Shown in pieces: positions 5,049 through 11,248 of a stretch of 11,248 nt of DNA. The stretch covers positions 1 through 11,248 of the forward strand of contig JBLIHY010000071.1 of the NCBI GenBank assembly GCA_047634655.1, written 5' to 3'. Each line of letters opens with the position of its first letter. Position 1 is the stretch's first letter. The stretch comes from CANLBN01 sp047634655 (GTDB taxonomy: Bacteria; Pseudomonadota; Gammaproteobacteria; Pseudomonadales; Cellvibrionaceae). The position numbers and the translations under genes are program-made. The notes under the pieces were generated by a model that saw only the letters and a list, made by a program, of their open reading frames with translations, did not search any database and was not told where the DNA came from.

Positions 5049-5520
5049 GCGGAGCTGAAATACGATGGCATTCGCGCTCAGTTGGTGAGTAAGAAAATTA
5101 GTTTGGCATTATTTACCCGAACCAGAGATGGTATTGGCCAGAGTTTTCCCGATATTATTGAAAACAGTGATTTTTTAGCCGTGCTCGATGGAGAGTTGCT
5201 GATTGGTCGGGATAGAGTCGTGGGGTCCTTCAACGAACTTCAACAATGTTTAAAATAAGAAAAAACCATCCAGAAAATTGATCGCCGATTATCCAGCTAT
5301 CTTGATGATTTACGCTGTATTATCTCTCAACGAGGTGGATGTTACGCACCTCAAGCTGCTGATACAGCGTCGCGAGAAACTGGAAAATTGGTATCAAAAA
5401 ATAGCCGTAATATTTTGAATCTTTCTCCGGTGCTACCGTTTTCATCGCATTCGCTTAGATAAGCCGGCCCATGAGGCGGATCAGCTCGAGCAATTGGAAA
5501 AGTTAATCCGTTAGTTAAGG
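5049..5520 (+). pseudogene. Remnant of ATP-dependent DNA ligase (ligase-associated repair operon)
   Basis: The frame immediately after TAA 5046-5048 reads AELKYDGIRAQL, ligase motif I with the adenylated Lys in KYDG, then FTRTRDGIGQSFPDI and VLDGELLIGRD, the following nucleotidyltransferase motifs, and VGSFNELQQC. TAA 5256-5258 occurs at an A-rich run; one frame over, KKKPSRKLIADYPAILMIYA and THLKLLIQRREKLENW continue the domain. A further shift gives NILNLSPVLPFSS before TAA. The ligase N-terminal domain (about 200 residues) and everything after LPFSS, including the OB-fold part, are missing. So there are at least two frameshifts plus deletions and no active enzyme. The sequence type matches the ligase paired with the exonuclease, sometimes called cisplatin-damage-response ligase. 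Confidence 0.7.
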
Positions 5521-5726
5521 CTTCAATCTCATGCTGCTAATCTTATCTCGTACCACTAACCTCGCGTGGTCGGTGAGTCCCCATTTAAGCCGGCCGGGTT
5601 TATTTATTTGAACGCCGAGCTAAGTTTGCACGAAGAAAGAGAAAACACTAAGGTTTTGAATAGGCTGTAAATATATTTGGATGCTCTCGCTTTCTGTAGA
5701 GATATAAATCAGGAGGTGAAACTAGG
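5521..5726. other. Gene-free stretch, possible repair-operon debris
   Basis: No complete gene. A short + strand frame reading FIYLNAELSLHEERENTK at about 5598-5650 looks protein-like but has no start and I cannot assign it. The helicase and phosphoesterase genes expected in a full ligase-associated operon are not visible. Confidence 0.4.
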
Positions 5727-5810
5727 ATGTGGCAAGTTTTATTCCTGAAATTTGCCATCTTAGTACCCGGCTCGAAAACTCCGCTAATAGTAGGTGAAAC
5801 AGATGAGTGA
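5727..5810 (+). CDS. Possible 27-residue leader peptide overlapping next gene
   Basis: An unusually good ribosome binding site, AGGAGGTGA (5711-5719), precedes ATG 5727. The frame encodes MWQVLFLKFAILVPGSKT followed by PLIVGETDE and stops at TGA 5808-5810, overlapping the next gene's ATG 5803 by 8 bases (ATGAGTGA). A hairpin with arms TGGCAAGTTT (5730-5739) and AAATTTGCCA (5748-5757), one G-T pair and loop of 8, lies at its start. The N-terminus is hydrophobic. This arrangement would allow translational coupling to the DUF3081-like gene. The ORF is short, so it may be chance; the strong Shine-Dalgarno is the main support. Confidence 0.35.
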   Translation: MWQVLFLKFAILVPGSKTPLIVGETDE

Positions 5811-6063
5811 AAAAATTGAGGTTAGGAAAGCGCTGGGCGTTATCGATTATATTTTTTCAGAGGGTGAAAAAGACGGTGATGCTTATGTACTTAACGGTTT
5901 AAGGGCTAAGTCAGATTTTGACGGCTACACGGTGACGCTGATGAATGATTACGTCACCCTGAACATCTATTTTCACAATAAGTTTAGATTCGAGTATTCC
6001 AGTAAAAAGGAACGGGATCAGTTTTTGGAAAAAATGGACTTACTGTACAAGGCGAAGAGATAA
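5803..6063 (+). CDS. DUF3081-like small protein
   Basis: An 86-residue protein with no signal peptide or membrane segment, most likely cytoplasmic. The core GDAYVLNGLRAKSDFDGYT followed by VTLMNDYVTLNIYFHNKFRF and a charged C-terminus resembles the gammaproteobacterial DUF3081 family from memory; function unknown. I start at ATG 5803 because AGGTGA (5792-5797) then lies at normal ribosome-binding distance; the upstream in-frame GTG 5794 is inside that site. It overlaps the end of the small leader ORF, and a strong hairpin terminator follows at 6155-6189. It is convergent with the AddA-like gene, so the two are separately transcribed. Confidence 0.6.
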   Translation: MSEKIEVRKALGVIDYIFSEGEKDGDAYVLNGLRAKSDFDGYTVTLMNDYVTLNIYFHNKFRFEYSSKKERDQFLEKMDLLYKAKR

Positions 6064-6154
6064 GTTGTGGGGAAAGTTCTTTTTGTCTGGCGTATCGACT
6101 CTGGTTTTCCTGTGGAACCGACGTGGCTAGATCTTTTATGGGTCTGTATTTTTA

Positions 6155-6196
6155 TTAAGGAATCTCTGATTAATTCAGAGATTCCTTAATTTCTTT
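6155..6196 (+). terminator. Terminator between convergent DUF3081-like and addA-like genes
   Basis: A perfect 15-bp stem, TTAAGGAATCTCTGA (6155-6169) and TCAGAGATTCCTTAA (6175-6189), with a 5-base loop is followed on the + strand by TTTCTTT. On the minus strand the trailing sequence is AATAAAAATA, less U-rich but the stem may still act on both transcripts. Confidence 0.8.
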
Positions 6197-6223
6197 GCTA
6201 CACCACTGGTTAAGGCTTTGAGG

Positions 6224-9200
6224 TTAACCGTCCAATTCAACCAGTTGCCAGTGTCCTAAAATAGGATAATAAAGGGCTGTTCGGATGGTCTCCGAGTGTT
6301 CCTTAAATAAATAGGCATATCGTTGTAACTGTGCTCGATAAAGGCTTTCTTGTTCGAGAGCGAAATCATCCAGATTTTGCCCAGATGCAGGTTCGCTACT
6401 TTTATAGTCGATAATCCAGCGAATATGACTATCGTTATCGACAAAAGTACGATCGATAATAAATTCCTGCGCTTCCCCCCGTTGATAGGTCCACAAAGAC
6501 AGCTCGCAGGCACTCTGGGGATGGCTATTATCCAATAACCAACGCCCCCTTGTGTCTAATAAGGTCCTCTCAATGGCTTTGGCTATTCTCTCAGCATCAC
6601 TACTCGCCTGATCTTCTCGAACACCCAGTTGCTGCAATTTTTGTTGCCATAAATTTTGATATTGTTGAATTCTCCTCTGGTTCCAGTGGCTGTAGCCGGA
6701 CTCGATCACTTGCTGGAGCGCTTGGTGTAAGACAGTGCCAAAATAACGCCGTTGCCTTTGCAGCAATCCATCAGTGGGCGCGCGATTTAGAGAATCTATC
6801 GCTATTTTAGGAGCGATCGGGCGGTATGGTTGCAACAGGCGACAGACCGGATAGGTCGGCGGCTGCCAATCGACTGGCTGTCGAAGGATCTCAGAGGGAT
6901 GGGCCAGTGGGTTTTCAGCGTCATCCCGACAATCATCCACCGAAATAATCTGTGCTGAATCTCGTAGATGAGGCCATAGAGCATAGAGCATAGAGCGCTC
7001 TGGCGGAGTGCCGAGCTTGTGCTCGCCGTCAACGGCCTCTTCGCGCCGAACATAGCCGAAAAGGTGCAAGTGCTTGATGGCGCGCGTACAAGCCACGTAA
7101 AGCAGGCGATCAGCTTCCAACTGCTGCTTGCGATTTCGCTGTTCGCCAACAAATTGATAGATGGCATCTTTTTCGTCCCCACGGGGATGAATTGGACTGA
7201 TAATCAACCGGCTCTGTTGATCTGGATCGAGCCATTCCTGCCAGACTAGAAGGTTGCCACTGTCGCTACCGGACCGTTGGTCCAGTCCGGGAAGAATAAC
7301 GTGGTCAAATTCCAAACCCTTGGATTTGTGGATGGTCATGATCTTAACGGTGGCTGGCGGACTGCTGGCATCGTGGTCGTTGGCGTACAGTCGGTCAATA
7401 GTCTTTTCAAAGCGCTCCCAGTCCTGTAGACGCCAACCCACACTTTGCTGTTGTAGGTTGTGAAAAAAAATCGCCACCATGGCGAATTCTTCCTCTTTGA
7501 CTAATAAGCTACCCCCTCCCAGTGTCAGCCAGGCGCTCTCAATCCATTGGCGCAGCATCCGCCGCCCCTGTTCGGCCAATATGTGTCGCAGTTGGTCGGC
7601 AAGGCGTTGTAGTAGTTGTGTTCCAGAATCACTTAAATGGGCTATTTCTCGGTAATTTAAAACAGTTTCCAGGAGGGTTGGAGCAGGCTCGACACCCGAT
7701 GAAAAATTCGCCACATGGTAAAGATCGTCCATGGCCAGCCCGCACCAGGGAGCCCGTAGTAAGCCCAACCAGGCAATACGGTCGTGGGGAAAGAGTAGGG
7801 CGCGAACTAGGTTCAGTAAGTCCTGAATAATCATTTGTTCCCGCAAATGATCAATTTCTGTGGCCTGGAAGACAATGTCCGCCACTTTCAAAGCTTGGGT
7901 GATGGCTCCTACCTGCGACCGTTTTCGCACTAGAATAGCAATAGAATCTTGCGGATTTTCCGTCTTCAGCCGGTCGATTAATTGTGCAATAAGCCGGGCT
8001 TCGGTTTCGGCGTCCCGCTTACTGTCCTGCCCTATTAACAGTTGTGTGTTTACACGGTTTTTACTTTCATCATTGTCTACGGCGACGGCTTTTTTGTAGC
8101 TGACCGCTCCGAGGTTGGTGTCATCTGTCTTCGGTAGAATGGCGCTAAAGACTTCGTTAAACCAGCGCACCAGCGTGGCTTGTGAGCGAAAGTTTACGCT
8201 CAAGTCCAGCGGCTTTAGCGAGATGTCGCCAATACCACGCTGGCGGCTATCCAAAAAAATACCGACGTTGGCGTCGCGGAAGCTGTAGCAGGATTGCATG
8301 GCATCGCCAACACAGAACAGGGTGCGGCCATCGCCCGTCTGCCAGCCGGCTGTGAGTTTTTTCAACAGGCGCAGTTGCGGTGAGGAGGTATCCTGAAATT
8401 CATCGACCAGAATGTGTTGCAACTTATAATCCAGGGCGAGCGCCAGGTCCGTTGGACGGTCTTCTTCTCCCAGTGCCTCGATGGCGGCCTGAGTAATTTC
8501 GATGTAGTCGGTTTGACCCCATTGCTGGAAAGTGATTTTAAGTTGCGCCGCCAGGTGAGTTAACAGGCGCGTCAGGCTATCCAGCAGTTGCCATTGGCTA
8601 TCGGTATAGTTGGGATTGGGCAACTGGCGAATACTGTGCAACAGATCGCCCAGTGATTCGTGCTGTTCCATTGCCGCGATCAGCGATAGCATCGCTTTTT
8701 TTTGTTGTTTGAGCTGAGCTTTTTCGGCTTTGTCTTTGGTGCTGCTTTCGGGTGGAAAGCCTTCGGCAGCGGTTAATCGTCGGCGAAAACCCCCGCCGTC
8801 TGTTAAGCACAGTTTGGCCAGTTGTCGCCAATGGGGCAGGGCGGCCACACTGGCTTCTGGAAGCGCACTCCACTGGGTGTGAATTTGCGCATTGTCGTCT
8901 GTACTACTTTGTTGTCGATTATCCGCGGCGATTTGCGCCAAAGACAGTAATTCGACGCGGAAGGGTACCAGCGCGCTCTGCACTTTTTGTAGATGGGCTT
9001 CGATGACGGTAGTGAGTACCGATTCCAGATTCTGGCGCTGATCGCGGGTGCTTAGCAAGTGACTCAGCCACTGATCGCGACGCTTCAATAGACCGGTTAG
9101 CAGAACTTCCAGCGTGCTTAGTTGATTATTGAAGTGCACGATTAGCTGTTCGATATCGGCGCGCAGTGAATGCTGACTCTCCAATAAAGCCAGGGTTTCT

Positions 9201-9667
9201 CGGACAGCCTGACAACAGAGACGATCGAGCTGCTGATCATCCAGAACTTCGGGCACGTGCCCCAGAGTATTTGCCAACGGCAATTGCTGACTGAGCTGGC
9301 GACAGAAGCCGTCGATAGTGGTGATGTTGAGCCGGTGTGGCACATCCAGCAGTTGCCAGTTTAATTGTCGATCACGCTCATTGACCGCTCGCGCTAAGGT
9401 CCAGGTCTGACGCTCGTAAGCGTCGGCTGGCGCTTGTTCTTTCCTTGCCTGTTCGAGTGCTGATAAAATGCGTTGCTGCATCTCCCCGGCGGCCTTGCGA
9501 GTAAACGTAATGGCCAAGACATTCTCGGGCTGCTCGCAGTGAGCGAGTAGTGACAACACCCGCTGCGTCAACAGACCGGTCTTGCCGGAGCCCGCTGGAG
9601 CGCTGACGATAAACGATTGGGTGATATCTAAAGCCTGTTGGCGAATGTGGGCGTCGGCGATGGTCAT
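6224..9667 (-). CDS. addA: AddA-type helicase-nuclease (UvrD-like helicase with C-terminal PD-(D/E)XK nuclease)
   Basis: A complete 1147-residue superfamily 1 helicase fused to a RecB-type nuclease, as in the AddA subunit of AddAB, which resects double-strand DNA ends for RecA-dependent repair. Motifs in order: Walker A SAPAGSGKT (22-30), ITFTRKAAGEM (53-63), TTIDGFCR (about 115), DEFQD of Walker B (about 421-425), GDAMQSCYSFRDA (about 452-464), NFRSQ (about 490), TIHKSKGLEFDHV (about 777-789) and LLYVACTRA (about 853-862). The nuclease follows: FGTVLH (about 975), IIDRTF (about 1069), IDYKS (about 1084-1088) and QLQRYAY (about 1113-1119). All key residues are present and length is normal. 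In AddAB organisms addB usually precedes addA. Here ATG 9667 overlaps a TGA (ATGA), with an upstream frame of only 31 codons and no recognisable addB. Many antisense frames exist but are shadows. Confidence 0.88.
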   Translation of the reverse strand: MTIADAHIRQQALDITQSFIVSAPAGSGKTGLLTQRVLSLLAHCEQPENVLAITFTRKAAGEMQQRILSALEQARKEQAPADAYERQTWTLARAVNERDRQLNWQLLDVPHRLNITTIDGFCRQLSQQLPLANTLGHVPEVLDDQQLDRLCCQAVRETLALLESQHSLRADIEQLIVHFNNQLSTLEVLLTGLLKRRDQWLSHLLSTRDQRQNLESVLTTVIEAHLQKVQSALVPFRVELLSLAQIAADNRQQSSTDDNAQIHTQWSALPEASVAALPHWRQLAKLCLTDGGGFRRRLTAAEGFPPESSTKDKAEKAQLKQQKKAMLSLIAAMEQHESLGDLLHSIRQLPNPNYTDSQWQLLDSLTRLLTHLAAQLKITFQQWGQTDYIEITQAAIEALGEEDRPTDLALALDYKLQHILVDEFQDTSSPQLRLLKKLTAGWQTGDGRTLFCVGDAMQSCYSFRDANVGIFLDSRQRGIGDISLKPLDLSVNFRSQATLVRWFNEVFSAILPKTDDTNLGAVSYKKAVAVDNDESKNRVNTQLLIGQDSKRDAETEARLIAQLIDRLKTENPQDSIAILVRKRSQVGAITQALKVADIVFQATEIDHLREQMIIQDLLNLVRALLFPHDRIAWLGLLRAPWCGLAMDDLYHVANFSSGVEPAPTLLETVLNYREIAHLSDSGTQLLQRLADQLRHILAEQGRRMLRQWIESAWLTLGGGSLLVKEEEFAMVAIFFHNLQQQSVGWRLQDWERFEKTIDRLYANDHDASSPPATVKIMTIHKSKGLEFDHVILPGLDQRSGSDSGNLLVWQEWLDPDQQSRLIISPIHPRGDEKDAIYQFVGEQRNRKQQLEADRLLYVACTRAIKHLHLFGYVRREEAVDGEHKLGTPPERSMLYALWPHLRDSAQIISVDDCRDDAENPLAHPSEILRQPVDWQPPTYPVCRLLQPYRPIAPKIAIDSLNRAPTDGLLQRQRRYFGTVLHQALQQVIESGYSHWNQRRIQQYQNLWQQKLQQLGVREDQASSDAERIAKAIERTLLDTRGRWLLDNSHPQSACELSLWTYQRGEAQEFIIDRTFVDNDSHIRWIIDYKSSEPASGQNLDDFALEQESLYRAQLQRYAYLFKEHSETIRTALYYPILGHWQLVELDG

Positions 9668-9920
9668 GGGGTGTCGTCTTGGAGTGATCTCAACTGGAAG
9701 GATCGAGCTTTAGCAAACGCTTGCGTCAGTGGTTGTTTTTTAGGGCGGAGGTTTCCACTTTAGGTTTACGTACTTATCAGATACAGTTTGCATCTTTAAT
9801 AATATAAAGCCCACATCCTCGATGATATAAAATTAGATCTTTGTGAAGCATAAGCTAATCCAGATCTCCAAATAGTCAGTTCCGCTTAGACTGAGACAAA
9901 CATAATGCGGTACCCCAAGT
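9668..9920. other. Gene-free gap upstream of the AddA-like gene
   Basis: On the minus strand a 31-codon frame (about 9664-9759) reaches TGA overlapping the AddA-like start by ATGA; it reads LTQAFAKARSFQLRSLQDDT near its end and could be the last part of a removed upstream gene, but I see no AddB motif. No strong promoter or ribosome binding site for the AddA-like gene is visible. The rest, 9770-9920, is AT-rich and shows nothing I can assign. Confidence 0.4.
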
Positions 9921-10470
9921 TTAACGGACACTTCAGTCATGGGACAATAACCCCAGAGGTGTCATATGAGAACAAGATAAACATTCAGTGCAGAATTCAA
10001 GCGAGAAGCGGTTGGCTTTCTTTGGCGGTGATAATCGATTTGTACTCACTGAAAGTCATTGGTTGGTCCATGTCAAAAAAGAATGATCAACGGTTAATTG
10101 TCGATGTCTTGGAAGCGGCTATTTAGGTAAGAAAGTCCGCACCAGATCTGATATATCCTACGGATCGTGGTAGTTTTTATACGGCGATGTACTACCAGCG
10201 ATTATTAGCTAAAAACGGTATTATGCCCAGCATGAGTCGTAACAAAGATTGTTGGGATAATGCGGTTGCGGAGAGTTATTTTCAATAACTTGAAAAATGA
10301 ATGCACGCATGATCAGAATTTTAGGATTAGAGAACGAGCTCGAGCGACTATCTTTGACTACATGGAGATTTTTATAATTGGCAACGACTGCATCAAGCAT
10401 TAGGTTGTCAACCGCCTGAAGCATTTGAAGCAGTACATGTTGCTTAATTTAACTGTCCGTTTTGTTGGAA
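9921..10470 (+). mobile_element. IS3-family insertion sequence, internally deleted and mutated
   Basis: A copy of about 540 bases with probable inverted ends: AACGGACA (9923-9930) on the left and TGTCCGTT (10454-10461) on the right, each inside a TTTAACGGACAC or reverse-complement AAAACGGACAG context. It differs in sequence from the element at 431-1108. As in that copy, the beginning of OrfA is joined to the catalytic half of OrfB, and the middle of the element is missing. Ends are accurate only to about 10 bases. Confidence 0.6.
9966..10447 (+). pseudogene. IS3-family transposase remnant (OrfA start joined to OrfB)
   Basis: ATG 9966 with AGAGG (9954-9958) begins an OrfA start reading MRTR, a TAA at 9978-9980, then TFSAEFKREAV, the standard IS3 OrfA opening. 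At about 10010 the sense switches frame to the OrfB catalytic core: GWLSLAVIIDLYSLKVIGWS (first aspartate), PTDRGSFYTAMYY (second aspartate) and DNAVAESYF (glutamate). A TAG (10124-10126) interrupts this. A frameshift follows YF near 10283, after which LKNECTHDQNFRIRERARAT and, after another shift near 10370, NWQRLHQALGCQPPEAFEAV continue to TAA 10445-10447. Three nonsense or frameshift lesions plus the internal deletion make it inactive. Confidence 0.75.
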
Positions 10471-10580
10471 TGGCTCAGTTTTTTGCAGTGATTATTTGTT
10501 GAAAATCAGCATAACTCATCGATTTTTGATAAATAATAAAAGATCGTTTCCATTTTTTATGAAATATTCGAGTTGACTTC

Positions 10581-11248
10581 ATGAACGCAAAATTATTGGA
10601 TGGAGTTAGTAGGCCGGCTGACTTTAACAAGACAGTTTGGTTATATTGGGAAAATAAGAGAAAAGCCAAAAAGCCTGAATATCTTGAATTGTGCTTACAA
10701 ACCATAATGAAAAATAGTAGTGGATATAACGTCAACTTACTTGATGATGTTTCTGTTAATGACTACATCAATATTCCTCCAGAGATATTAAAAATAAAAA
10801 ATATTGCACATAAAGCTGACTGGATAAGATTCAGTTTGCTTTATGAATATGGCGGAATTTGGCTTGATAGTGATGTTATTCTTTTAAGAGAGATGGCTGA
10901 AATCATTGAACCCTATATTAATGATCATGATTACCTACTTGTAGAACCTTAAATTTGGTTTTTAGCATGTAGAGAAAAATCAGAATTAATGAAGCAACAG
11001 CTCGAAGCATTATTATCGATTGTAAAAAATACAGCTAAAAATAGAAATTTAAAATATATCATACTCAATAAAATAAAATTAGAATGGGCGGTACCTGGAA
11101 AAACATTTTACAAGCTTGCCAAAGATTTCGATTTTTATAATCATGAGCATTATATTTTTCCCCCAGTGAAATTTGATCAATGGAGAGATTTTTTTAGAAC
11201 AGACTTATCTTGTGATAAATATTTAAAACGCGATCCTTATTCTATCGT
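10581..11248 (+). pseudogene. Glycosyltransferase gene (capsular/sugar transferase type) with in-frame TAA, 3' end outside window
   Basis: The product resembles GT32/Caps_synth-type glycosyltransferases that add sugars in capsule, O-antigen or related surface glycans. Residues 6-25 include LDGVSRPADFNKTVWLYWEN; the donor-binding core is HKADWIRFSLLYEY followed by GGIWLDSDVILL, with the DXD metal-nucleotide motif at 96-98. TAA at 10950-10952 (codon 124, after LLVEP) interrupts the frame. The same frame then stays open for 98 codons to the window edge, reading IWFLACREKSELMKQ and later HYIFPPVKFDQWRDFF, the expected continuation. One nonsense mutation, or a read-through stop, is the simplest reading. 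The gene is markedly AT-rich compared with the AddA-like gene, suggesting separate origin. No strong ribosome binding site precedes ATG 10581. Confidence 0.75.

Noticed and set aside
6256..9345. Numerous frames of 60-126 codons inside the AddA-like gene
   Set aside because: All are antisense or out-of-frame shadows of a continuous 1147-codon gene with every helicase motif.
10221..10735. Minus-strand frames across the IS remnant and glycosyltransferase start
   Set aside because: No ribosome site or recognisable motif; the opposite strand carries clear transposase and glycosyltransferase sense.
10950..10952. TAA as a recoded (selenocysteine or pyrrolysine-type) codon
   Set aside because: Those systems use TGA or TAG, not TAA; nonsense mutation or sequence error is simpler.
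1..11248. CRISPR array, tRNA or rRNA gene
   Set aside because: No regularly spaced repeats of suitable length, and no tRNA cloverleaf or conserved rRNA segment recognised on either strand.

Overview
The window looks like an accessory, heavily rearranged stretch of a gammaproteobacterial chromosome, probably from an aquatic species. The evidence is the gene content: integron-type cassettes, an AddA-type helicase-nuclease, a gammaproteobacterial DUF3081-like gene and a FAS1 protein. I cannot name the genus. Many parts are decaying: three broken or partial IS3-family copies, a frameshifted lipoprotein gene, ruins of a DNA-repair operon and a glycosyltransferase gene with an internal stop.

Layout: 1-333 is the 3' end of an IS3-family transposase. 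345-427 is an attC-like site. About 431-1108 is a second, internally deleted IS3-family copy. 1125-2860 and onward is an integron gene-cassette array on the + strand: a lipoprotein pseudogene, an antibiotic-biosynthesis-monooxygenase-fold protein, a cold-shock protein and a DUF427 protein. Two attC sites (2407-2482, 2779-2859) are well supported because each R'' box is complementary to the core at the start of its own cassette. Two further cores (1125-1131, 2076-2082) mark cassette starts. No integrase gene is visible. 3338-3905 is a secreted FAS1-domain protein on the - strand with its own terminator. 3906-4658 has no gene but holds an inverted repeat, a direct repeat and an orphan + strand terminator.

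About 4659-5520 carries the remains of a ligase-associated DNA-repair operon: exonuclease and ATP-dependent ligase fragments, apparently joined by a deletion. 5727-6063 has a tiny leader-like ORF overlapping a small DUF3081-like gene. A perfect 15-bp hairpin terminator at 6155-6189 separates it from the convergent, intact 1147-residue AddA-like helicase-nuclease (6224-9667, - strand). The partner gene addB is not seen upstream; instead a third degraded IS3-family copy lies at about 9921-10470. The window ends in an AT-rich glycosyltransferase gene (10581 to the edge) interrupted by one in-frame TAA.

Functionally, only the monooxygenase-like, Csp, DUF427, FAS1, DUF3081-like and AddA genes look intact. 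The cassette genes are small self-contained units of the kind integrons carry. The AddA-like protein is the one large housekeeping-type gene. The neighbouring IS fragments and deletion scars suggest that recombination between or next to mobile elements has removed its partner and eroded a second repair operon.
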